Origin: Marinilabiliaceae bacterium
GTDB taxonomy: Bacteria > Bacteroidota > Bacteroidia > Bacteroidales > Marinilabiliaceae
Assembly (NCBI GenBank): GCA_009777175.1
Contig: WRMI01000015.1
Location: 1-53,100 of the forward strand
Direction: 5' to 3'
Length of the DNA stretch: 53,100 nt
Shown here: piece after piece, positions 26,941-34,927 of the stretch
Layout of the letters: each line of letters opens with the position of its first letter
Position numbering within the stretch: position 1 is the first letter of the stretch
Notes under the pieces: generated by a model
What the model was told of the DNA's origin: nothing
The model's input: only the letters and a program-made list of their open reading frames with translations
Databases searched by the model: none
Program-made: the position numbers and the translations under genes

Positions 26941-28281
26941 ATGAAACAAAACAAAAAATTTGCTCAAATTTTTCATTTCGACCTATACGGTAAAAGAGAA
27001 GATAAATTCAAATTCTTATTGAACAACAGCATCAACAAAGTTCAATGGAATGAATTACAACCTAACGAACCTAATTATTTTTTTGTTCCCAAAAATATTG
27101 AATTTAAAGAAGAATATGAAAAAGGTTTTAAAGTAAGTGAATTGTTTCCAATACATAACACGGGTTTACAGACCGATAGGGATAAACTTTTCATAGATAA
27201 CGATAGAAAAAAACTTGAAAATAGGATTAAAATTCTTTTGTCGGGTAATTATGATATTGTTTTTAAACAAAAATTTAGAATACAAAATTCAAGTAGTTAT
27301 AAACTATTAGAAATAATAAAAGGTAAACATTTTGATGCTTCATTCATAGAACAGGTAGAATACCGTCCTTTTGATAGAAAATGGATTTACTACACTCCTG
27401 AAATAATAAGTCGCTCCGCTAGTAAAGTGATGAAACACATTGAAAAAAAAGACAATATTGCGTTAGTTTTTTCTCGACAATTTGGTGGTTATAAGCATTT
27501 TATTTGTTTTATTACTAATAAACTGATAGAAAGAAGTTCACAACCTTTTGCACCATATTCTGTTTTTCCTCTTTATCTATACTCCGACAAGCCCGATAAG
27601 CAAATCATAAACGATGAAGTAGAAAGAGTGCCTAATTTTAACGAAACAATTATCAACGAAATTTCAGAACGTCTCGGATTACAATATTCCATTGACACAA
27701 TAGGAACACCTCTCGCGGAAACACAAACCACATTTGCCCCCATCGCTATTTTAGATTATATTTATGCCGTTTTACACAGCCCATCATATCGCGAAAAATA
27801 CAAAGAATTTTTAAAAATAGATTTTCCACGTGTACCCTACCCTACTAATCCAAAAATATTTTGGAATTTAGTTGAATTAGGCAGTAAGTTGCGCCATTTG
27901 CACTTAATGGAAGGAGTTGATACTAAATTAGGAATAGCAGATTATCCCGTTGATGGTAGTAACAAGGTTGAGAAAGTAATATATAAAAGGGGGATTGCGG
28001 GTCAAGCCCGAAATGACGGCAACGGTGAGCAGGGGAGTGCGGGTCAAGCCCGCAATGACGATTCCGTGGGGGGTCGTGTTTACATTAACGATACACAATA
28101 TTTTGACAATGTTCCGTTAATAAGTTGGAATTTCTACATCGGCGGCTACCAACCTGCTCAAAAGTGGCTCAAAGATAGAAAGGATAGAACTCTTGATTAT
28201 GATGATGTTAGGCATTATCAGAAAATAATTTTTGTATTAACGGAGACCGAAAAACTAATGAAATTAATTGAAAATCATTAA
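26941..28281 (+). CDS. Type ISP restriction-modification specificity half, copy 2
   Basis: A 446-residue protein starting at ATG, 1 bp after the DUF1016 stop. It is the target-recognition C-terminal part that would complete the split type ISP enzyme encoded at 24008-25867. It matches copy 1 (21253-22635) over nearly its full length except residues 167-209 (27439-27567), where the two share almost nothing. That block ends at a common PLYLYSDK. Two palindromic repeat units at 27991-28060 are read in frame (copy 1 has three). The position of the variable block suggests it reads the DNA target; this is inference from the pattern of divergence. Confidence 0.83.
   Translation: MKQNKKFAQIFHFDLYGKREDKFKFLLNNSINKVQWNELQPNEPNYFFVPKNIEFKEEYEKGFKVSELFPIHNTGLQTDRDKLFIDNDRKKLENRIKILLSGNYDIVFKQKFRIQNSSSYKLLEIIKGKHFDASFIEQVEYRPFDRKWIYYTPEIISRSASKVMKHIEKKDNIALVFSRQFGGYKHFICFITNKLIERSSQPFAPYSVFPLYLYSDKPDKQIINDEVERVPNFNETIINEISERLGLQYSIDTIGTPLAETQTTFAPIAILDYIYAVLHSPSYREKYKEFLKIDFPRVPYPTNPKIFWNLVELGSKLRHLHLMEGVDTKLGIADYPVDGSNKVEKVIYKRGIAGQARNDGNGEQGSAGQARNDDSVGGRVYINDTQYFDNVPLISWNFYIGGYQPAQKWLKDRKDRTLDYDDVRHYQKIIFVLTETEKLMKLIENH
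27991..28060. repeat. Two REP palindromes inside the coding frame
   Basis: Units with ATTGCGGG / CCCG(C/A)AAT arms around TCAAG, at 27991-28019 and 28032-28060. Each has one change in an arm. They sit at the same place in the protein as the three units of copy 1. Confidence 0.92.
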
Positions 28282-28300
28282 AAAATGAGAGAATAATATC

Positions 28301-28391
28301 AACAAAATCAGCACTTTGAGCATTCCGTTAGGAATGCATCGCTCGGTAGAAAACAATGCTTATCAGTCAACCCGCATTCCGTTAGGAATGC
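28301..28391. repeat. Flank repeat and two REP palindromes
   Basis: 28301-28340 matches 21184-21223. Perfect GCATTCC / GGAATGC palindromes lie at 28320-28337 and 28374-28391 and belong to the family at 42959 and 51278. Confidence 0.85.
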
Positions 28392-28455
28392 GTCCATATT
28401 TCGAATATAAATAAATAGAAATTATAATAAAATTAAATATAAAATAATCTTTTTT

Positions 28456-29355
28456 ATGGAAGAAAAAATAATAAATAGTTCAACGATGCCGAAGGTGTTG
28501 TTGCCCATTGATTTCAGCGAATATTCTGAAAAAGCTGGAAATGTAGCATTAGATTTTGCTATTCAACTCAATGCAGAATTGACAATTATACACGTATATT
28601 TTTGTCAATCAATCAGTACGATGCCGTTTCAAGATGCATATATTTATGATACGGGATTAGATGAAATCGAACTTGACCTTGACGAACAAGCAGAACTTGA
28701 AATGAAATCATTCGTTTCAAAAATGCAGGAAAAAAATGCTTTGCTCGGAAATAAGGCTGTAATTAAGCATCATTTGCTTAAAGGAGTTCCCGAAGATGAA
28801 ATATTGAATTTCAGCAAAGAGTATGATCCAGCAATGATCATAATGGGAACACGCGGAAAAAACCGCAAATTAATTGACCTTATTGGAAGCGTTACCGCAG
28901 AAGTGATGGAAAAAGCAAAAGTCCCGGTGATGGCAATACCGGAAGACTTTGATTATCACGAAATTGATACTATATGTAATATCCTTTATGTAACAAATTT
29001 TGAGATAACTGATTTTGTTGCCCTCAAAAAACTTGTTTCTATTGTTCACCCGCTTAAATTAAAGATTTTTTTCGTTAACTTAGGATTAGACAAATATAAA
29101 AGATGGGACTTATTGCAAATGGATAGTCTAAAAAATTATGTTGAAAAACTTGTGCCTAATGCCAATGTTATTTGCGATTTAATCGAAGCAGACGACTTTT
29201 GGACTGATTTGGAAAAATATATCCAAAACAACCATATTGACATCATCAGCCTAACAACGCACAGACGCAATTTGGTTTCTAGATTACTTTATCCCAGTGT
29301 AGGAAAGAAAATGCTCTATCAAACAACTACGCCGCTGTTAGTTTTTCATGCTTAG
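28456..29355 (+). CDS. Universal stress protein, tandem UspA domains
   Basis: A 299-residue protein with two UspA folds. The first (about 12-160) has VLLPIDFSEYSEKAGNVALD and the nucleotide-binding GxxG-x9-G(S) pattern in IMGTRGKNRKLIDLIGSVTA. The second (about 175-299) is degenerate, with a weaker LTTHRRNLVSRLLYPSVG motif. Such proteins bind ATP or other nucleotides and accompany stress responses. Single gene, between the defence island and housekeeping genes. Confidence 0.9.
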   Translation: MEEKIINSSTMPKVLLPIDFSEYSEKAGNVALDFAIQLNAELTIIHVYFCQSISTMPFQDAYIYDTGLDEIELDLDEQAELEMKSFVSKMQEKNALLGNKAVIKHHLLKGVPEDEILNFSKEYDPAMIIMGTRGKNRKLIDLIGSVTAEVMEKAKVPVMAIPEDFDYHEIDTICNILYVTNFEITDFVALKKLVSIVHPLKLKIFFVNLGLDKYKRWDLLQMDSLKNYVEKLVPNANVICDLIEADDFWTDLEKYIQNNHIDIISLTTHRRNLVSRLLYPSVGKKMLYQTTTPLLVFHA

Positions 29356-29689
29356 GGAATACCACATTATGAAAAAACATTGGGTGCAATAGTTTTTAGG
29401 CAAAGAATGTTTATTCAAACAGATACGGCTTTGAATTTAATCAGTCAATATTATCCCGACTTTTTAATTAATTATTAAAATTTTTTATTATTATCAAATA
29501 ATCTGTGTATGTCTGTGTTATCTGTGTTATCTGTGTGCTCTATGGCGGTGGGGATGTAGGTCATTTTGGTTTCCTCAGAAAAATTAATATTTTCCGTTTT
29601 TAACAACTAAAAAATTTTTTGATGTCAGGAATTCTGATATTAATTTTTTAATTTTTTTAGAATAATTTTGTAAATAATTTAAATAATAG
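29356..29689. other. Intergenic region, no gene seen
   Basis: About 330 bp. It has a TCTGTGTTATCTGTGT-type repeat at 29505-29540, common in Bacteroidota intergenic DNA, and at 29558-29580 a GGTCATTTTGGTTTCCTCAG stretch related to the right arm of the element at 51125-51412. No frame of interest. Confidence 0.6.
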
Positions 29690-29697
29690 TAATTTTG
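29667..29697 (+). promoter_or_regulatory. Full Bacteroidota promoter (TTTG-N19-TAnnTTTG)
   Basis: TTTG at 29667-29670, a 19-bp spacer, then TAATTTTG at 29690-29697, 23 bp before the ATG. Both elements and the spacing fit the Bacteroidota consensus; it is the best promoter in the window. Confidence 0.75.
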
Positions 29698-29720
29698 CCG
29701 CAAATTTAAAAAAAATTATC

Positions 29721-30965
29721 ATGGATATTTTTGATAAAATAAGTGTAAATATGGGTCCCTTAGGTCAGTATGGCAAAGAGGCACATGGATATTTTATGTT
29801 CCCCAAGTTGGAGGGTGAAATTCATCCAAAAATGAAATTTCGCGGACGGGAGGTACTGACTTGGAGTTTGAACAATTATCTCGGTTTGGGCAATCATCCC
29901 GAAGTACGCAAAACAGATGCCGAAGCCGCTGCCGAATGGGGACTTGCATACCCGATGGGCGCAAGAATGATGTCTGGACATACAAGTAAACACGAAGAAT
30001 TAGAAACTGCATTAGCCGATTTCGTTAAAAAAGATGACGCATATCTCTTAAATTTCGGTTATCAGGGTATGATTTCAATAATCGATACGCTTCTTAGTCG
30101 AAATGACGTTGTAGTTTACGATTCCGAATCGCACGCATGCATAATTGACGGATTAAGGCTTCATCTTGGGAAAAGGTTTGTTTTTAATCATAACGACATC
30201 AAAAGTTTGAGAAAACAGTTAGAAAGAGCGACATCATTAGCGCAAAAGCAAGGCGGCGGAATCCTTATTATTACTGAAGGCGTTTTCGGTATGGCTGGCG
30301 ACTTAGGAAAATTAGACAAAATCGTGGAACTAAAAAAAGAGTTCCAGTTCAGGCTACTCGTTGATGACGCACACGGTTTTGGTACAATGGGCGCAACGGG
30401 CGCAGGCGTTGCCGAACATTTTAACGTAAGCGAAGATGTTGATATTATTTTCGCAACTTTTGCAAAAGCGATGGCAAGTATTGGCGCTTTTGTGGCGGGA
30501 CGCGAAGATGTTATTAATTATTTACGTTATAACATGCGTTCTCAAATTTTTGCAAAATCGTTACCGATGCCATTTGTTATAGGTGCATTAAAGAGATTAG
30601 AACTCCTTAAAAGTCAACCAGAAATGAAAGAAAACTTGTGGAAAATTGTACGTGTCCTTCAAGATGGGTTGCGTGACAAAGGCTTTGACCTCGGCAAAAC
30701 GGAATCGCCCGTAACACCCGTTTTCTTAAACGGAACAATACCCGAAGCAACACAAATTACTATGGATCTGCGCGAAAATTACAACGTATTTTGCTCAATT
30801 GTAGTATATCCCGTTATTCCAAAAGGACAAATTATGTTGAGAATTATTCCAACAGCAGTTCATACTTTAGAAGACGTTGATTATACTATCAAAGCATTTG
30901 CAGAAGTTGCCGAAAAACTCAAAAGAGGAGAATATTGCAAAGATAAAATGGCATCAATTATTTAA
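29721..30965 (+). CDS. Alpha-oxoamine synthase (serine palmitoyltransferase-like)
   Basis: A 414-residue PLP enzyme of the BioF/KBL/SPT group. Visible are WSLNNYLGLGNHPEVRK, GARMMSGHTSKHEELE, the PLP-stacking region DSESHACIIDGLRLHLGKR, the cofactor Asp/His DDAHGFGTMG, and the Schiff-base Lys249 in FATFAKAMASIGAF. It condenses an acyl thioester with an amino acid. In Bacteroidota close relatives start sphingolipid synthesis (serine) or sulfonolipid synthesis (cysteate); these cannot be told apart here, and BioF or Kbl is less likely. It has a strong promoter and a clear terminator, so it is a one-gene unit. Confidence 0.8.
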   Translation: MDIFDKISVNMGPLGQYGKEAHGYFMFPKLEGEIHPKMKFRGREVLTWSLNNYLGLGNHPEVRKTDAEAAAEWGLAYPMGARMMSGHTSKHEELETALADFVKKDDAYLLNFGYQGMISIIDTLLSRNDVVVYDSESHACIIDGLRLHLGKRFVFNHNDIKSLRKQLERATSLAQKQGGGILIITEGVFGMAGDLGKLDKIVELKKEFQFRLLVDDAHGFGTMGATGAGVAEHFNVSEDVDIIFATFAKAMASIGAFVAGREDVINYLRYNMRSQIFAKSLPMPFVIGALKRLELLKSQPEMKENLWKIVRVLQDGLRDKGFDLGKTESPVTPVFLNGTIPEATQITMDLRENYNVFCSIVVYPVIPKGQIMLRIIPTAVHTLEDVDYTIKAFAEVAEKLKRGEYCKDKMASII

Positions 30966-31014
30966 AAACTTCACTTTATATTATTTATTTATTAAAATAT
31001 TAAAAATATTTTTT

Positions 31015-31051
31015 ACCTTCTTGTGTGAACAATGCAAGAAGGTATTTTTTT
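31015..31051 (+). terminator. Rho-independent terminator
   Basis: A 9-bp perfect stem (ACCTTCTTG / CAAGAAGGT) with an 11-base loop, followed by A and seven T residues, 50 bp after the alpha-oxoamine synthase stop. Confidence 0.85.
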
Positions 31052-31053
31052 AT

Positions 31054-31231
31054 ACTGAGGTTGTTTTGTAGGAAAAATAAGGTTAAAATAAGGTTTTAAA
31101 TTAATAACTAAAAACTGATAACTAAAAACTGATAACTAAAAACTGATAACTGATAACTGAAAACTGATTTTCTACTAAGGTTGTTTTGTAGGAAAAATAA
31201 GGTTAAAATAAGGTTTTAAATTAATAACTGA
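31054..31231. repeat. Direct repeat of about 55 bp, two copies
   Basis: AGGTTGTTTTGTAGGAAAAA and the next 35 bases (TAAGGTTAAAATAAGGTT...) occur at about 31057-31108 and again at 31178-31229, separated by heptamer satellite. This suggests that a unit comprising the 55-bp piece plus satellite was duplicated. Confidence 0.85.
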
Positions 31232-31467
31232 AAACTAAAAACTGATAACTGAAAACTAAAAACTGATAACTGATAACTGATAACTGAAAACTAAAAACTG
31301 ATAACTGAAAACTGATAACTGAAAACTAAAAACTGATAACTGAAAACTGATAACTGATAACTGAAAACTAAAAACTGATAACTGAAAACTAAAAACTGAT
31401 AACTGAAAACTAATAACTGATAACTGAAAACCAATAACTGATAACTGAAAACTGATAACTGATAACT
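31101..31467. repeat. Long heptamer satellite (AAAACTG/ATAACTG/AAAACTA)
   Basis: About 45 heptamer units, interrupted once by the 55-bp repeat. It runs to 5 bp before the start codon of the EcoRI-type methyltransferase, so the array occupies that gene's whole leader and promoter region. No TAnnTTTG box is seen between array and gene. Confidence 0.92.
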
Positions 31468-31471
31468 TTTT

Positions 31472-32458
31472 ATGGCAAATACAAATCTATCAAACGCAAA
31501 AAATGCTAAAAACGATGAGTTTTATACTAAATTTGAGGATATAGCGAATGAAATTAATGCCTATTTAGTTTACAACCCAAATGTTTTTAACGGAAAAACC
31601 ATTTTTTGTCCATGCGATAACCCATTCGATAGCAACTTTTTTAAATATTTTACGCTCAATTTTCAACAATTTAAGCTTAAAAAACTAATAGCAACATACT
31701 TCGCGAGTTCAACCCGTCATCAAAAAGAACATCCTCACAAAATTGAAATTACTCAAATTTCTCATTTGAGCAAAGAGAAAGAGATAAATCTATTTGATGT
31801 AAAATATTTACTCAAAAGTGATAAAAATCAATTAACCCGCTTAACAGGAGATGGAGATTTTAGAAGTGCTGAAATAAAAAAAGTGAGAGATGATGCTGAT
31901 ATGATAATAACAAATCCACCATTTTCGCTGTTTCGAGAATTTTTAAATTGGTTAACTGAGGCTGATAAACAATTTTTAATCATAGGAAGTATGAACGCAA
32001 TTACTTATAAAGAAGTATTTCGTTTAATTAAAGAAAATAGAATTTGGCTCGGAGTTTCAAGTGGTTGTAAATCATATATTAAGCCCGATAAAACAGAACA
32101 AAAATTGGGAAATACTTGTTGGTTTACAAACCTTGAACACGGCAAGCGGCATTGTCCAATAAATCTTTTGTCAATGAAAGATAATCTACTAAATGAAAAA
32201 AAATTAAAAGGAAAAGAATCTTATGATAGATATGACAATTACAATGCAATTGAAGTGCCTATATCAGTTGCTATTCCTAATGATTATGATGGCATAATGG
32301 GAGTTCCTATAAGTTTTCTTGAAAAATACTCACCCGAACAATTTGAAATTGTAGGTCAAATGGTTAATACAAAAATAGACGAGTATAATTTTGGCTATCC
32401 TTTTATAAATGGCAAAAGAGTATATGCTCGTATTTTAATAAAACATAAAACTTTCTAA
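31472..32458 (+). CDS. EcoRI-type adenine-specific DNA methyltransferase (orphan)
   Basis: A 328-residue protein of the M.EcoRI family. Matching features are the start NLSNAKNAKNDEFYTKFEDI, CDNPFDSNFFKYFTLNFQQF, the catalytic NPPFSLFREFL (from residue 148), FLIIGSMNAITYKEVF, CWFTNLEHGKRH and the end GVPISFLEKYSPEQFEIVGQ. It transfers a methyl group to adenine N6. No restriction endonuclease gene lies beside it: upstream is a satellite, downstream a minus-strand secreted protein. It may be an orphan regulator, an anti-restriction enzyme, or may serve a system elsewhere. Confidence 0.92.
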   Translation: MANTNLSNAKNAKNDEFYTKFEDIANEINAYLVYNPNVFNGKTIFCPCDNPFDSNFFKYFTLNFQQFKLKKLIATYFASSTRHQKEHPHKIEITQISHLSKEKEINLFDVKYLLKSDKNQLTRLTGDGDFRSAEIKKVRDDADMIITNPPFSLFREFLNWLTEADKQFLIIGSMNAITYKEVFRLIKENRIWLGVSSGCKSYIKPDKTEQKLGNTCWFTNLEHGKRHCPINLLSMKDNLLNEKKLKGKESYDRYDNYNAIEVPISVAIPNDYDGIMGVPISFLEKYSPEQFEIVGQMVNTKIDEYNFGYPFINGKRVYARILIKHKTF

Positions 32459-32471
32459 AAACCTTCAACTT

Positions 32472-33722
32472 TCAATTCGTAACCTTAAACCGCACAAGCC
32501 GCAGCGGATTTCCCTTCGCATTTTTCAGTGTTTGTAGCGAATAAATATAACCATTGTGGAAAACCATTTTTGAAGGTGTGATAATCAAATCAAAATCATC
32601 GCAAACAAAACTGCTTTGACAAACAAATTTACCTCCTTCTTGATAAATCCATACATTAAATTTGTTACCACCCTCAGTTTCAGCCATCTCGAAAAATAGC
32701 AAATTACCATCCGAATCTTTTAAAACATTAGAAAACATTGGAAGTGGTTTGGGAGTGGTAATATTTTCTAATTCTGCTTTCAGATCTTTTAACTGAGTTG
32801 CTAAATCAGGGAAAAATCTATACCCTTTTTTTTCTTTATGTTCTATATCATATAATACCCTTTCGATGGCTTTTTCTTTGCTTTCTTTTTGCTCTTGCAC
32901 TGAAATATATTTTGGCTCCCATTCAGCTTTTTCTTTTGATATAAATTTACCATTTACATCATATATCAATATATCGCCACTGCCAGGTATAGCAATAATA
33001 AGTCTGTTATTTACAAATGCAATTTGTGGGCGCAACCCTTCTCCAATAGGAACGCCTTTTGGTATAGGAGTTCCTTTAAATCCATGAGATTCAGTGTAAA
33101 CAAAATTACCCCCTTTTGTAACATAGAAATAATCCCAAATAATTTTATGCTCATTTGTTTTGTAATCAATAATAGCAACCAAATCTCTTTGCCTATCTTT
33201 CCATATAACCCAACCAGCAACTGCAATTTTATTATTTGATATTGGAACTGATTGAAACACCATATAATCGACTGACAATGTTTTCACATAATTGCCATTA
33301 AAATCAAAACAGATACTTTTACCCATATTGTCAAAATCGGTATAGAAATTATTATTAATAATTCCTTGAATTTGATCTACTTCTTTTAGTTTTTTCCCTG
33401 AACTACCTTTTAAGTTAAATTCTTTTACAAATTTCCCTGCGGGGTCAAAAAGAGAATAAAAATCTTTATACCTGTGGCTTACAACCACCGAACCATCGGG
33501 CATTACCACAAGAGACTTACGGACTCCAATCGGACTTTTTATATGAGCATTGTAAAGTGTATCGTAATAACTCTCAAACACTTTATCCCATTGGTTATCT
33601 TTTCCGTATTCGCTGTCGGGCACTAATTTTACAGTGCCTTTTTTGTAAACATCAAGCAAAACTTGTGCTAAAACATTATGCATTAAAAGCATAAAACTAA
33701 GAAAAACAAAATACTTTTTCAT
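32472..33722 (-). CDS. Secreted protein, probable beta-propeller
   Basis: A 416-residue protein with a signal peptide (MKKYFVFLSF...NVLA|Q). The mature protein has repeated strand-turn segments of the six-bladed propeller type (SVVVSHRYKDFYSLFDPAGK, NKIAVAGWVIWKDRQRDLVA, NRLIIAIPGSGDILIYDVNG). It ends 13 bp from the convergent methyltransferase gene. It follows a sigma/anti-sigma pair with a 7-bp gap and is probably in their operon; it could be the sensed or secreted component. Function unknown. Confidence 0.72.
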   Translation of the reverse strand: MKKYFVFLSFMLLMHNVLAQVLLDVYKKGTVKLVPDSEYGKDNQWDKVFESYYDTLYNAHIKSPIGVRKSLVVMPDGSVVVSHRYKDFYSLFDPAGKFVKEFNLKGSSGKKLKEVDQIQGIINNNFYTDFDNMGKSICFDFNGNYVKTLSVDYMVFQSVPISNNKIAVAGWVIWKDRQRDLVAIIDYKTNEHKIIWDYFYVTKGGNFVYTESHGFKGTPIPKGVPIGEGLRPQIAFVNNRLIIAIPGSGDILIYDVNGKFISKEKAEWEPKYISVQEQKESKEKAIERVLYDIEHKEKKGYRFFPDLATQLKDLKAELENITTPKPLPMFSNVLKDSDGNLLFFEMAETEGGNKFNVWIYQEGGKFVCQSSFVCDDFDLIITPSKMVFHNGYIYSLQTLKNAKGNPLRLVRFKVTN

Positions 33723-33729
33723 ATTATAT

Positions 33730-34185
33730 TTATTGATAAGTTAAAAAATCTTCGTAAGAAATAATTTTGCCATTGGAATCAATCATTTTGATAACCATTT
33801 CCTGCTGTGCGTAAGTTTTATTTGAGTCAAATTCGCCGTCAAAACAGTAGATTAATCTATATTCGATTTCTTGGCTCTTTTTAGGAAAAAGAAACAATAC
33901 CGCAATAATGGCGCACGCCGCAGAAACAGCATACACTATATGTCTGATTTTGATTTTAAAATGTCTCTTTTTGATTGCAGGAACAATAAAATCAGGTATT
34001 TTAATCGGTTCGTTTACCAATTTGTTAATATTTGTCTTAATATTTGTAGCAAAAATCCGCTGTTGCTCAAATATTTGGGCACATTGGGAACAGCCGTTGA
34101 TATGTTTTTTTATCATTTCGGTTTCCTGAGGGGTTGTTTCCCCGTCAATATAGTTTTGGAACAATGTGTTGTCAATACATTTCAT
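33730..34185 (-). CDS. Zinc-finger-type anti-sigma factor
   Basis: A 151-residue protein. N-terminal anti-sigma zinc finger with His28-x3-Cys32-x2-Cys35 (HINGCSQC), one membrane segment at about 80-98 (YAVSAACAIIAVLFLF), and a short periplasmic tail. It overlaps the sigma factor gene by 14 bp. Family members hold the ECF sigma factor inactive at the membrane until an envelope signal. The periplasmic part is small, so sensing may need a partner such as the secreted propeller downstream. Confidence 0.85.
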   Translation of the reverse strand: MKCIDNTLFQNYIDGETTPQETEMIKKHINGCSQCAQIFEQQRIFATNIKTNINKLVNEPIKIPDFIVPAIKKRHFKIKIRHIVYAVSAACAIIAVLFLFPKKSQEIEYRLIYCFDGEFDSNKTYAQQEMVIKMIDSNGKIISYEDFLTYQ

Positions 34186-34657
34186 ATTTCATCTTTATTA
34201 AAATTTCTTTTAGTTTTAGTAATGCTCGCGACAATGTTTTTCCTACGGAAGAAAATTTTATGTCTGCAATTTGTGCTATCTCTTTGTAGGAATAATCCTC
34301 GCTATATAGTATTACTAATTTCATTTCTAATGGTTTAAGCTTTTTAATTGCTTGTCTTAATGTTAAGTTCGAGTTTTGTTTTTCAAAAGAGTTGTCTTCG
34401 GTTGCTAATTCTTGGATTGCGGTTAATTCAGTGTGTTTCTTTTTTCTATTAAGATAATCGGTACATTTATTAACTACTGCCCGCAATAACCAATTTTTAA
34501 GATTAAGAACAAGAATTTCGTTTTGCATTTTTTCGTAATAATAGAGAAAAATTTCCTGAACAATATCGGCAACAACATCTTGGTCATATACCATTTTCTT
34601 TGCTAAACGATACATTTTGGGATAATTTTCTTTATATATACATTCAAAACTGTTCAC
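34172..34657 (-). CDS. RNA polymerase ECF sigma factor
   Basis: A 161-residue ECF sigma. Region 2 is at about 8-75 (YPKMYRLAKKMVYDQDVVAD, IVQEIFLYYYEKM, NWLLRAVVNKCTDYLNRKKK). Region 4 is at about 103-155 (LRQAIKKLKPLEMKLVILYS, EDYSYKEIAQIADI, VGKTLSRALLKLKEIL). The start codon is GTG at 34657. It overlaps its anti-sigma gene. Not of the FecI subgroup context, as no TonB receptor is near. Confidence 0.92.
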   Translation of the reverse strand: MNSFECIYKENYPKMYRLAKKMVYDQDVVADIVQEIFLYYYEKMQNEILVLNLKNWLLRAVVNKCTDYLNRKKKHTELTAIQELATEDNSFEKQNSNLTLRQAIKKLKPLEMKLVILYSEDYSYKEIAQIADIKFSSVGKTLSRALLKLKEILIKMKYEMY

Positions 34658-34773
34658 AATTTACTTTTACGTATATGTCGTTTGAAAGGTTAGTTTTGTG
34701 ACAAAAAAATAAAAAAGCCTCAAAAAAACTCTTTAAGAAAAAATGTATTACCTCTGCAAATTCACATTACCAT

Positions 34774-34805
34774 ACCCTCTGGGAAATCAAAATGTCCACT
34801 TTTTA
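34774..34805. repeat. Solo arm of inverted-arm element
   Basis: ACCCTCTGGGAAATCAAAAT followed by GTCCACTTTTT matches, inverted, the right arm of the element at 51125-51412 in nearly every base. It lies in the 270-bp gap between the divergent sigma factor and LiaF-like genes, so it may affect one of their promoters. Confidence 0.75.
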
Positions 34806-34927
34806 TCGGTTTTTTTCCGCCATTCATCGAATATTTTTGTCATTATATCGTTTTTATATTGCATTGAAAGTGGGAACGCCATATTTTTGCACCCGAATTT
34901 TTTTATTAATAATAAACATAAATAAAA

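Noticed and set aside
31101..31467. CRISPR array
   Set aside because: The units are 7 bp long, directly joined, with no unique spacers and no cas genes near.
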